Below, one piece after another: positions 44,841 to 53,373 of a DNA stretch of 64,000 bases. This DNA comes from Streptomyces tailanensis (GTDB lineage: Bacteria > Actinomycetota > Actinomycetes > Streptomycetales > Streptomycetaceae). Both the position numbers and the translations under genes were made by a program. Under the pieces are notes generated by a model. The model was not told the origin of the DNA, made no database searches, and saw only the letters and a list, made by a program, of their open reading frames with translations. Position 1 is the first letter of the stretch. Every line of letters begins with the position of its first letter. The stretch covers positions 22,504 through 86,503 of the forward strand of contig NZ_VTHJ01000042.1 of NCBI RefSeq assembly GCF_008386495.1, given 5' to 3'.

Positions 44841-45220
44841 CCGGCCGCCCCTGGAGGGGACAGGCCGCGAGGCCAGGGGGGCGCGACGCCCCGCGGGGGA
44901 ACGGACTGCTACGCCGCCCTGAGGGTGACGGACCGCGGTGCCGCCGCGCGGGGTACGGATCGCGAGGCCGCCGCGCGGGGACAGACCACCACGCCGCAGC
45001 GAGGCCCGACCGTGTCCCCACACCGCTGGGGGGACAGCTGAGGCCGGCCTCGTGGCGGTCGGCTGCATTCCTGGGGCCTGGCTCCCGGCCTTCACCCCAG
45101 GGGCCCTCTTTCCCGGCCTTGATTCCCGGCCCTCGCTCATGGCCCTCACCCGGCCTGCACCCCCGGCCATCACTCCCGGGGCCTGGTTCCCGGCCCTCAC
45201 CCCACGCCGTCACTCGCCCC
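44841..45220. repeat. Repeat-rich intergenic stretch
   Basis: This gap contains no gene that I can support. It holds two copies of a 27-nt element (45073-45099 and 45178-45204, 25 of 27 bases identical by eye; GGGGCCTGG-CCCGGCC-TCACCCCA). Several shorter CCCGGCC-containing variants lie between them. An upstream part (44920-44985) repeats GCCGCCGCGCGGGG. It lies between convergent genes. Confidence 0.65.
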
Positions 45221-46377
45221 TCACTCCGGCGCCAACTGGTCGGCCAAGCGGTGGGCCTGGGCCAGCAGGGTGCCGTGCGTTGCCAGTGCGGCGGGGTCGT
45301 GCCGGGCGGTGTCGGGGAGACTTCGGTGCAGGGCGCGCAGAACGCGGCGGAGCTCGGCCACGGCTTCGTCCAGTGCCCGGTCGACGGACCGGCCGCCGTC
45401 GTCCTCCGCGAACCGGGCCTGGCCGTAGAGGCCGACGGCGCGGGCGGTGTGCCGGAGGAAGTCCGCGTACGGGTCGGTGATGCGCGGCTCCGGCCGGAGC
45501 CGCGTTCCGCCGCGCTCCGCGGCCTCCAGCACCGTGCGGGTCACCCCGGCGGTGGCACGGCGACATGGTCGAGCACGGCGAGGGGGTCGTCGTATGCCTG
45601 GCCGGGCGGGGAGAGGGCCTGGGAGCGGCGGCCGCGCGGGTTGACGCGCATGCTCTCGCGGCCCCAGCCGATCGCCGACCGGGCCTGGTCGACCAGGCGG
45701 GCCAGCCGCAGGGCACGCTCGTGGCGCTCCCCGGCCGCGTGCGGGTCCCACTCACCCGCGGCCAGCCCGTCGGCCACCGCTTCCAGGATGGCCCGCGCCT
45801 CACGCGCGGCCTCCTCCAGGGCGGCGCGGGTGTCACGCAGGTACACCGGGGGACGGATCAGCGCGTTGACCACGATGCCGACCACCGCGCCGAAGACCGC
45901 TTCCATGAGACGTGCGGCGGAGGACGCAAGGCTGGGCTGCCCGCCGGTCAGGACGAACAGCGCACCGGTCGCGGCGTAGACGCCCTGGGCACCCAGCCGC
46001 TGCCACTGGGCGAGCAGCAGCACCACCGGGAGGACCAGGGCCATCGCGGTCATCTTGCCGTCCAGTGCCAGGGCACCGGCCGTCGCCGCCGCCGTGCCCA
46101 TGGCGAAGGCGGCGAGTTGTTGCAGACCGTGGGCGATCGACCGGTACACCGTCGACTCCACCAGCACGACCGCCACCCAGGGAGCGACGAACGCCATCGG
46201 AGCCTTGAGCCACCAGCCCGCCACCGCCCACGCCATGCATGCCGCCAGCGCGGCCTTGCCGGCCTGCACCGCCAGATCCCGCTCGAGCCCAGGTCCCAGC
46301 CACGCCCGCCGCACCGCCCGCCGGACAGCCCGACCGTCGCGCCGCACCGCTTCTGTCGCTCGCCTCGCCCAGTCCAT
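45221..46377 (-). pseudogene. FUSC-family (aromatic acid exporter-like) membrane protein, frameshifted
   Basis: From ATG 46377 the protein has an N-terminal set of about five or six membrane segments (KAALAACMAWAVAGWW onward) typical of FUSC/ArAE proteins, then a cytoplasmic helical part. The frame ends at VAVPPPG and a stop near 45542. The next frame continues the expected helical domain (GVTRTVLEAAERGG to the stop at 45221). Loss of one base near 45550 explains this. Restored length would be about 385 residues. A true mutation or a sequencing error are equally possible. Confidence 0.7.
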
Positions 46378-46407
46378 GGGGCAGCAAGTGCCACATGGCG
46401 GGCGACA

Positions 46408-48507
46408 TCAGTCCAGGAAATCGGCGACCAGGGTGGCGAACTCGTCCGGGGCGGCCAGGCGGACGCCCAGGGATTCGGCCTTGGCTCGCTTGGATCCGGC
46501 GTTGTCACCGGCGACGACCAGGGAGGTCTTCTTGGAGACGCTGGAGGAGGCGCGGCCGCCGGCGCGTTCGATGAGTTCGTTCATCTGGTTGCGGCTGAGC
46601 TTCTCCAGTACGCCGGTCATCGCCCCCGTGACCACCACCGTCATCCCGGCGAGCGGCCCACCTACCGGCGCGGCGTTCTCCGCGTCGGTGTCGGCGTCGG
46701 CCTGGGCGTCTTCGGTCGCCGGGGCGGGCGGCGTGGCGCCCGGCTCGGTCATGTTCACCCCGGCCGCGGCGAGCTTGTCGATGAGCGGGGCCAGTTCGGC
46801 GAGCTCGGCGACGATCGACGGGGCTTTCTCGGTGCCAATGCCCTCGACCCGCTGTATCGCGGCGGCGTCGGCGGCGCGGATGTGGTCCATCGTGGCGAAG
46901 TAGCGGGCGATACGGCGGGACATGGAGCGGCCGGTGCCGCGGACGCCCAGCGCGCACAGCACCCGCGACAGCGGCCGCCCTCTGGCCGTGTCGAGCGCGG
47001 CGAGGAGGTTGTCGGTGCTGGTCTCGCCCATCCGCTCCAGGCCGAGGAGTTGGTCGCGGGTGAGGGCGAACAGGTCGGCGAGATCGGCGACCAGACCGGC
47101 CTCGACGAGCTGCACGATACGGGTGTGGCCGAGCCCTTCGACGTCCAGCTGGTCGCGGCCGACGGCGTACGAGAGGGAGGCGACCAGGTGGCAGTTGCGG
47201 CCGTTCTCGCAGCGCCAGCGCTGCTCGCCGGTGTCGATGCCGGAGCCGCAGCGCGGGCACACCTCCGGGAAGACGATGGGCTGTTCCTCACCGGTGCGCA
47301 GGTGGGCGACGGGGGCCTCGACGCGGGGGATGACGTCACCGGCGCGGTGCACCATGACGTGGTCGCCGAGGCGCAGATCGCGGCGGGTGATGTCGGCCGG
47401 GTTGTGCAGGGTGGCGTAGGTGATGGTGGAGCCGTCGATCTCGACCGGTTCCAGCACGCCGCGCGGGGCGATGATGCCCGTGCGGCCGACGTTCCACTGC
47501 ACCTCCAGCAGCCGGGTGATCTTCTCCACGGCCGGCAGTTTGTAGGCGATCGCCCAGCGTGGGGCGCGTGAACCGGATCCGGCGGCCCGCTGGTCGGCGG
47601 CCAGGTCGGCCTTGATGACGATTCCGTCTATCCCGAAGGGCAGTTCGGCGCGCAGCGCGGCGATCTCCCTCACCCGGGCGAGGACCTGCTCGACCGAGTC
47701 GGCGGTGACACCGGGCACCGCCGTACCGGCGGTGGTGTTCACGCCGAGTTCCGCGGCCCGTGCCATCAGGTCGCTGTGGGCGAGTTCCCCCAACTGCCCG
47801 GCGAATTCCTCCTCCGTGCCGGGCAGCGCCAGCAGACCGTAGCCGAAGAACGTCATCGGCACGGTGTAGGCGCGATCCCGGGCCCGCAGGGTGCCCGCCG
47901 CGGCGTTGCGCGGATTCGCGAACGGCTGCCCGCCGTGCGTGGTGCGCACCTCGTTGGCGTGCTCGAACTGGGCGGTGGTCATGAGGACTTCGCCCCGCAC
48001 CTCCACGGTGACCGGCTCGGTCAGCTCGCCGGGCAGGCCCTCGATGGTGCCGATCGCGTGCGAGACGTCCTCCCCGGCCGTCCCGTCGCCGCGCGTGATC
48101 AGCCGCGTGAGACGGCCGTGGGTGTAGCGGGCGGCGACCGCCAGGCCGTCGAGCTTCGGCTCGACACTGAACCGCTCCACGTCATGACCGATCCGCCGGG
48201 CCAACGACGCGGTCCACGCGGTGAACTCCTCGGCCGAGAACACGTTGTCCAGGCTCAGCATCGCCACCGTGTGCGGGACATCCCCCTCCACCGCGCCGCC
48301 GGCCACCTTCCCGGTCGGCGACCCGGGCAGTATCTGGTCGGGATGCTCCGCATCCCACTCCGCGATGCCGCGCACCAGCCGGTCGTAGGCGTCGTCGTCC
48401 AGTACCGATGTGCCCCCCGTGTAGTAGGCGGCCGAGGCATTCACGGCGTCCTCGACCGCCTGCGCGTAGGCGGCGGCATCCACGATCACTGCAGCTGATG
48501 TCGTCAT
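46408..48507 (-). CDS. ligA: NAD-dependent DNA ligase, divergent paralogue
   Basis: A 699-residue LigA-type ligase that seals nicks using NAD+. It has the Ia domain (residues 10-60, VLDDDAYDRLV), the adenylation domain with the KxDG motif SVEPKLDGLAVAARY (Lys near 117) and TRGDGTAGEDVSHAIGTI, then the OB fold. A Cys-4 zinc finger (CPRCGSG and RCENGRNC), helix-hairpin-helix repeats, an acidic linker (about 595-615) and a C-terminal BRCT domain follow. Several otherwise constant residues differ from housekeeping LigA (for example CHLVAS in place of CPAQ after the zinc finger), which suggests a second copy. ATG 48507 is chosen; ATG 48516 is possible. Three 16-nt direct repeats lie just upstream. 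Confidence 0.88.
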   Translation of the reverse strand: MTTSAAVIVDAAAYAQAVEDAVNASAAYYTGGTSVLDDDAYDRLVRGIAEWDAEHPDQILPGSPTGKVAGGAVEGDVPHTVAMLSLDNVFSAEEFTAWTASLARRIGHDVERFSVEPKLDGLAVAARYTHGRLTRLITRGDGTAGEDVSHAIGTIEGLPGELTEPVTVEVRGEVLMTTAQFEHANEVRTTHGGQPFANPRNAAAGTLRARDRAYTVPMTFFGYGLLALPGTEEEFAGQLGELAHSDLMARAAELGVNTTAGTAVPGVTADSVEQVLARVREIAALRAELPFGIDGIVIKADLAADQRAAGSGSRAPRWAIAYKLPAVEKITRLLEVQWNVGRTGIIAPRGVLEPVEIDGSTITYATLHNPADITRRDLRLGDHVMVHRAGDVIPRVEAPVAHLRTGEEQPIVFPEVCPRCGSGIDTGEQRWRCENGRNCHLVASLSYAVGRDQLDVEGLGHTRIVQLVEAGLVADLADLFALTRDQLLGLERMGETSTDNLLAALDTARGRPLSRVLCALGVRGTGRSMSRRIARYFATMDHIRAADAAAIQRVEGIGTEKAPSIVAELAELAPLIDKLAAAGVNMTEPGATPPAPATEDAQADADTDAENAAPVGGPLAGMTVVVTGAMTGVLEKLSRNQMNELIERAGGRASSSVSKKTSLVVAGDNAGSKRAKAESLGVRLAAPDEFATLVADFLD

Positions 48508-48546
48508 GCCGATCATCTTGCACGCCACCACTGACAACGGCCCTGA

Positions 48547-48594
48547 CCTGGGCAAAGAGGGGCCTGGGAGAAGAGGGGCCTGGGCAAAGATGCC
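48547..48594. repeat. Three tandem 16-nt repeats upstream of ligA
   Basis: Units CCTGGGCAAAGAGGGG (48547-48562), CCTGGGAGAAGAGGGG (48563-48578) and CCTGGGCAAAGATGCC (48579-48594). They lie 40-90 bp upstream of the ligase start and directly after the VOC gene stop, where they could be regulator sites. Confidence 0.8.
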
Positions 48595-48601
48595 GGGCGG
48601 C

Positions 48602-49018
48602 TCAGCCCTTCGGCTCGGTGAAGCGGATGCTGTTGCCGAACGGATCGCGCAGGCCGCAGTCGATGCCGTACGGCCGCTCGGTGGGTTCCTCGGTGAACTC
48701 GATGCCCAGGCCCAGCAGTTTCTCGTAGGTTTTGCGGCAGTCGTCCGTGCTGAAGATGAGGTGGCCCCCGGTGGCGCCCTTCGTCAGCAGTTCGCGGACC
48801 TGCTGTGCCGTCTCCTCGGAGAGCGCCGGCGGCCCCGGCTTCTCCAGCAGGATCTGGCGCTCCGGGTGCCCGGGCACGTTGACGGTGAGCCAGCGCATGA
48901 AGCCGAGGTCGACGTCGGTGTTGACCTCCAGACCGAGCTTGCCGACGTAGAAGTCGAGGGCCGCGTCCTGGTCGAGGACGTAGATCTGCGAGTGCGTGAT
49001 AGCGGTGAACATGCGCAT
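48602..49018 (-). CDS. Single-domain VOC (glyoxalase-fold) protein
   Basis: A 138-residue vicinal-oxygen-chelate protein: SQIYVLDQDAALDFYVGKLG near 9-28 and a C-terminal DPFGNSIRFTEP that carries the usual metal-ligand-like strand. Its AraC-type neighbour ends 65 bp upstream and is likely its regulator; such AraC/VOC pairs are common in actinobacteria. Start ATG 49018; ATG 49012 or GTG 49021 are possible. Confidence 0.88.
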   Translation of the reverse strand: MRMFTAITHSQIYVLDQDAALDFYVGKLGLEVNTDVDLGFMRWLTVNVPGHPERQILLEKPGPPALSEETAQQVRELLTKGATGGHLIFSTDDCRKTYEKLLGLGIEFTEEPTERPYGIDCGLRDPFGNSIRFTEPKG

Positions 49019-49083
49019 CACGCTATCGAGCGGGCCGGAAGAAAACTTATCCAAAACTGCTCAGCCACCGGCCGGCCCCGGGC

Positions 49084-49485
49084 TCAGCCGCTCGGCCGCA
49101 TCCACGCTTTCGTGAAGCACGTCGGTACGGCCATGGCAGCCGTCTCCTTCGCTTCCTTGCGGTATGTCCTCGGTGACCGGCCGACGATGTCGTGGAAGGT
49201 CCGGCTGAAGGTGCCCGGGCTGCCGAAGCCCACCTCGAAGCAGATGTCCGTCACACTGCGGTCGGTCTCCCGCAGCAGGAACATCGCCCGTTCGACCCGG
49301 CGGCGCTGCAGATAGCGGTGCGGTGTCTCGCCGAACGTGGCCCGGAAGGTGCGTGTGAAGTGCGCTTCGGACACATGCGCGATCCGGGCCAGGGACGGAA
49401 CGTCCAACGGCTGGGCGTAGGAGCGGTCCATGGCATCCCTGGCCCGGAGCATGCGGCGGTTGGACTCTTCTGCGGCGCGACTCAC
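49084..49485 (-). CDS. AraC-family regulator, DNA-binding domain only
   Basis: A 133-residue protein made almost entirely of the two AraC helix-turn-helix motifs: VPSLARIAHVSEAHFTRTF near 28-46 and VTDICFEVGFGSPGTFSRTF near 78-97. No ligand-binding domain is present, so activity may be controlled by its level or by a partner. It starts with GTG 49485 and precedes the VOC gene. Confidence 0.88.
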   Translation of the reverse strand: MSRAAEESNRRMLRARDAMDRSYAQPLDVPSLARIAHVSEAHFTRTFRATFGETPHRYLQRRRVERAMFLLRETDRSVTDICFEVGFGSPGTFSRTFHDIVGRSPRTYRKEAKETAAMAVPTCFTKAWMRPSG

Positions 49486-49532
49486 GGCGTCATCACACCA
49501 CGATTCCCCAACTGCCGATCAGACCGTGCCGA

Positions 49533-50978
49533 TCAGACCGCCGGAGCCGGGTACGTCGGGTACTCCACCCCGGAGACGTGCTGCACGACGCGGATGACCT
49601 GGCAGGAGTAGCCGAACTCGTTGTCGTACCAGAGGTAGAGGATCGCGTTGTCGCCGTCGACCTTGGTGGCGCCGGCGTCGACGATCGAGGCGTGGCGGGA
49701 GCCGATGAAGTCGCTGGAGACCGCGTCGGGAGCCGTGGTGAAGTCGATCTGACGCTTCAGCGGTGAGGTCAGCGAGACACCCCGCAGATAGTCGAGGACC
49801 TCCTCGCGGCTGGTCTCGCGACCGAGGCGCAGGCTGAGGATGGCGATCGAGACGTCCGGCACCGGGACGCGGATCGAGCTGCCGGTGATCGGCGCCTTGA
49901 GGTCCGGCAGCGCCTTGGCCACGGCGGACGCGGCGCCGGTCTCGGTGATGACCATGTTGAGCGGCGCGGAGCGGCCGCGGCGCTCGGACTTGTGGTAATT
50001 GTCCAGCAGGTTCTGGTCGTTGGTGAACGAGTGGACGGTCTCCACGTGGCCGCGCAGCACGCCGTACTCGTCGTCCATCGCCTTCAGCGGTGGCACGATC
50101 GCGTTGGTGGTGCAGGACGCGCAGGACAGGATCTGCTCGTCCGGCTTGATCGTGTCGTGGTTGACGCCGTGCACGATGTTCGGGACGTCGCCCTTGCCCG
50201 GCGCGGTCAGGACGACCTTGTCGATGCCGGGGCGCAGATGCGTCGACAGGCCTTCCCGGTCACGCCACTTGCCCGTGTTGTCGATGAGGATGGCGTTCTT
50301 GATGCCGTATGCCGTGTAGTCGACCTCGGACGGGTCGTTCGCGTAGATCACCTTGATCGTGTTGCCGTTGGCGACGATCGTGCTGTTCGCCTCGTCGACG
50401 GTGATCGTGCCCTGGAACTGGCCGTGGATGGAGTCCCGGCGCAGCAGCGAGGCGCGCTTGACGATGTCCTGCTCGCCGCCTCCGCGGACGACGATGGCGC
50501 GCAGTCGCAGGCCGTTGCCGGAGCCGGCCTTCTCGATCAGCAGGCGGGCCACGAGGCGGCCGATGCGGCCGAAGCCGTAGAGGACGACGTCGCGCCCCTC
50601 GCCGCCCTCGATCTTGTTGGCACCCGTGGCGCCGGCGACGGCCTCGGCCGTGAACTCCGGGATCGACAGTCCGCAGTCGTCGGTGAGGTACGTCGCGGCG
50701 AGCATGCCGATGTCGATCTGCGAAGGGCCGAGGTCGAGCGTGGTGAGGGCCTGCAGGAACGGCAGCGTGTCGGTGACCGACAGCTCCTCCCCGGCGATCT
50801 GCCGGGCGAACCGGTGGGTCTTCAGGATGCTGACCACCGACTTGTTCACCAAGGAGCGGCTGTGCAGCAGGACGGTGACATCCCGCTCACGGTGCAGCTT
50901 CCCGATGATCGGGATCATCGATTCCGCGATCTCCTCGCGGTGCTTCCAGTTGGTGAACGAGTCCTCGTTGACAGTCAC
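49533..50978 (-). CDS. gap: Glyceraldehyde-3-phosphate dehydrogenase, long form
   Basis: A 481-residue NAD(P)-dependent glycolytic/gluconeogenic enzyme. The first 120 residues form a helical extension absent from ordinary GAPDH (about 335 residues). The Rossmann motif DVVLYGFGRIGRLVARLL then follows near 129, and the active-site Cys lies in SCASCTTNAIVPPL near residue 286. This long type is known in Streptomyces and other bacteria beside the short glycolytic form. The start is GTG 50978 with a GAAAGA-like site. Its promoter must lie in the 146 bp that also holds the terminator of the protease operon. Confidence 0.92.
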   Translation of the reverse strand: MTVNEDSFTNWKHREEIAESMIPIIGKLHRERDVTVLLHSRSLVNKSVVSILKTHRFARQIAGEELSVTDTLPFLQALTTLDLGPSQIDIGMLAATYLTDDCGLSIPEFTAEAVAGATGANKIEGGEGRDVVLYGFGRIGRLVARLLIEKAGSGNGLRLRAIVVRGGGEQDIVKRASLLRRDSIHGQFQGTITVDEANSTIVANGNTIKVIYANDPSEVDYTAYGIKNAILIDNTGKWRDREGLSTHLRPGIDKVVLTAPGKGDVPNIVHGVNHDTIKPDEQILSCASCTTNAIVPPLKAMDDEYGVLRGHVETVHSFTNDQNLLDNYHKSERRGRSAPLNMVITETGAASAVAKALPDLKAPITGSSIRVPVPDVSIAILSLRLGRETSREEVLDYLRGVSLTSPLKRQIDFTTAPDAVSSDFIGSRHASIVDAGATKVDGDNAILYLWYDNEFGYSCQVIRVVQHVSGVEYPTYPAPAV

Positions 50979-51037
50979 AGATTTATCTTTCGAGCTAGGC
51001 GGCGCTCATATGCTAAGTGGTAGCCGTTCGGATCCCG

Positions 51038-51062
51038 CCACCGGGGTGCCCGACCCCGGTGG
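51038..51062. terminator. Hairpin terminator of the protease operon
   Basis: CCACCGGGGT and ACCCCGGTGG pair perfectly over 10 bp with a 5-nt loop (GCCCG). It lies 63 bp beyond the stop of the leftward protease-nuclease gene and upstream of the GAPDH promoter region. Confidence 0.65.
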
Positions 51063-51124
51063 ACGTGATCGTCCGGCGATGCTCAGGAGACGCGCCAGGC
51101 TGCGGCGTAGGGCTGATCGGGCCA

Positions 51125-53332
51125 TCAGGGCCAGACGCCGGAGAAGTCGATCTTCTCGGTCCATTCCGGGTGGTCTATGAGGGGATTGCGGTTGCCCTGC
51201 AGCTCGGCGATGGCGGCATTGCGGTGCAACTCGTACTCGCTCACGGGCTCGTTGCCGTGCCAGGCCAAGAGCGTGGGCAGGCGGTTCTCGGGGAACTCGA
51301 CGGACCCGTCGCCGATCAACCCCGGGTAGCGCAGCAGGAAGTAGAGAGTGGCTCGGGCGACCGCTCCCTTTCCCTCCTCGGGTTCGAACCCCACGGCCGT
51401 GTCACGCGCCCCGCACTCGTCCCGTATCGCCAGCTCGAATTCGGGGAACTCGGCGAACGAGAAGTTGCTGCGGAAGCTGTTGCACCCGCTCTCGCAGGCG
51501 AACAGATGGTGGAGGTCGCCCCGCATGGGCTCCCGCGCGTCGAACCACGACTGCGGCACCACGTGTTCGCAGTTGAACGGCATCGACGCCTCCAGAGCGG
51601 CGAACTCGGCGGCGAACTCGGCCGGACCGGCAGTGCCCTCGTGGAGGATCAGCTCCTGCACGCGCGCCAGCCGCGCTTCCTCCACGGCGGCGTCCAACCG
51701 TATGAACTCCTCGGCGGAGAAGTCCTTTCCGGAGTAGATGCTGCGCAGCCGGCCGTCCCGGTGCAGGTCGACCCACGGATAGACGAGCCGGATCGGCTTG
51801 TACCTGGGCCGGGGCTCGTGTGTCTCCGCCAGCAGTTCGGTGAGCGCGCGGCGCAGTGCGTCCCCGTCGTCGGTGCCGATGTCCGCGTAGTAGGCGTCGC
51901 GTGCGGCGGTGTCGGCGGGCCGGTCGTAGTACGGCCGTTCCCGCGCGAGGCGGTGGTTGACCAGGGCCGCGTCCACGTCCCGCTGGACGGCGGAGGCCAC
52001 GTCGGGCGGCCAGGCCGAGGGCGGCGTCGTGGGCGCGAGCACGGGCGGCGGGGTGGTGACGGTCGCCACCGGGAATGCCGACGAGTCGACTCCGACACTG
52101 ATCCGCAGCGGGACGGTGAGGTGGGCGGTGCCGTCGGCCACGTACGCCCGCGCGCCGGCGGACCTCGGCAGATTCGACGCACCGTCCGTCGAGGGCGCGG
52201 GTGTGGGCGTGGTGCTCTCAACCGGGACCGGAGCTGCCCCGGCAGCCGGTCCGGAAGAGGTCCCGGGGGTGAACAGCTCGTCGCGGAGCCGGGCGGCCGC
52301 ACCGGTCAGGGTGATCTCGTGCAGGGCGCGCAGCACACGACTGATCCGCACCCCCTCGTTGGCCTTCCATGCCAGTCGGTCGTCGCCCATGCCCGGTGTC
52401 CAGGGCGCTCCGTCGACGCTCAGCGGGCGGCCCTCGGCGTCGGTCTTCGGGACAGCCGAGTGATGCAGCGCGACGACCTCCCACTGGTCGTTGAAGACCG
52501 GCGAACCCGACGAACCCTCACGGGTGTCGGACTCGTAGTGCATGAAGCGGTCGAGTATGTCGACGATCTCGTTCTCGCGCAGCGCGAGCTGCTTGGGCTC
52601 GCCCCGGGGGTGCTGAACGATGTTGACGAACTCCCCGATGACGACCGTGCCCTGCGCCTCGCTGAGCGTCAGCCGGCCGAACGACGAGAGCTCCTCGCCC
52701 CCCGCACCGCGTTCGGCCACCGCGACGAGGCTGAAGTCCAGAGCGCGGTCGGTGACGAAGAACCTGTGCGGCTCCAGCTGGAAGACCGCAGGTGTGAGCG
52801 GCTGCCCGTCGAGCCCGGCCTGCAGTGCGAACGCGACCACACTGCGACGGGCCTCCTCCTGACTGCGCAGCACATGGTTGTTGGTGAGCAGCAGGGTGGG
52901 GGACACCATGAAGCCGGTGCCGTGACCGCCACCGGGTCCGCTGATGGTGATCCGGCCGACCGCGCGGGAGGCGAGGGCACCCTCCTCCAGGAACGCGACC
53001 GGAGTGAGGTTGTTGCGCCCGATGAGGCGTTCCAGGCCCAGCACATCGCTGCCGAAGCTCTCCGGCGGCAGCCGCAGGGTGCTCCCCGCCGCGGTGACGG
53101 GCTCCGACGGCTCCCGTTCGATCGCCCTGGCCAGCGACCAGTCGGCGCCGAGACGGGCCAGCCGCTTCTCGACCCGCTCCGGTTCGTCGGCGTACAGCAC
53201 GCCACGCGTCCGGAGCAGCTCCCGGTTTCTCTCCCGCTGCCCGGTTCGGTGCGCATAGCGTTCCGCGGCCCGCGTCAGCTGTGACAGGTAGTCGGATTCG
53301 ATGGGGGAGAAGAGTTCCGCGTCCGTTGTCAT
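51125..53332 (-). CDS. Trypsin-like serine protease fused to an EndA/Endonuclease I-type nuclease
   Basis: A 735-residue two-enzyme protein. An N-terminal helical segment (about 1-95, ending DVLGLERLIGRNNLTPVAFL) resembles adaptors found before bacterial conflict-system proteases. A V8/trypsin-like protease follows (100-330) with the full triad: His in TNNHVL near 152, Asp in LDFSLVAV near 199, Ser in GSSGSPVF near 275. A Pro/Thr/Ser-rich linker (340-400) leads to an Endonuclease I-type domain (440-720) with NCEHVVPQSW, MRGDLHHLFACE, the NSFRSN motif and KGAVARATLYFLLRYP. No signal peptide is seen, unlike exported EndA nucleases. GGAGG lies eight bases before ATG 53332. It is the last gene of a five-gene operon. 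Confidence 0.9.
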   Translation of the reverse strand: MTTDAELFSPIESDYLSQLTRAAERYAHRTGQRERNRELLRTRGVLYADEPERVEKRLARLGADWSLARAIEREPSEPVTAAGSTLRLPPESFGSDVLGLERLIGRNNLTPVAFLEEGALASRAVGRITISGPGGGHGTGFMVSPTLLLTNNHVLRSQEEARRSVVAFALQAGLDGQPLTPAVFQLEPHRFFVTDRALDFSLVAVAERGAGGEELSSFGRLTLSEAQGTVVIGEFVNIVQHPRGEPKQLALRENEIVDILDRFMHYESDTREGSSGSPVFNDQWEVVALHHSAVPKTDAEGRPLSVDGAPWTPGMGDDRLAWKANEGVRISRVLRALHEITLTGAAARLRDELFTPGTSSGPAAGAAPVPVESTTPTPAPSTDGASNLPRSAGARAYVADGTAHLTVPLRISVGVDSSAFPVATVTTPPPVLAPTTPPSAWPPDVASAVQRDVDAALVNHRLARERPYYDRPADTAARDAYYADIGTDDGDALRRALTELLAETHEPRPRYKPIRLVYPWVDLHRDGRLRSIYSGKDFSAEEFIRLDAAVEEARLARVQELILHEGTAGPAEFAAEFAALEASMPFNCEHVVPQSWFDAREPMRGDLHHLFACESGCNSFRSNFSFAEFPEFELAIRDECGARDTAVGFEPEEGKGAVARATLYFLLRYPGLIGDGSVEFPENRLPTLLAWHGNEPVSEYELHRNAAIAELQGNRNPLIDHPEWTEKIDFSGVWP

Positions 53333-53373
53333 GGGTCCGCCTCCCGTGTGGCGGTGCGGTGGTGTACGGCGCG

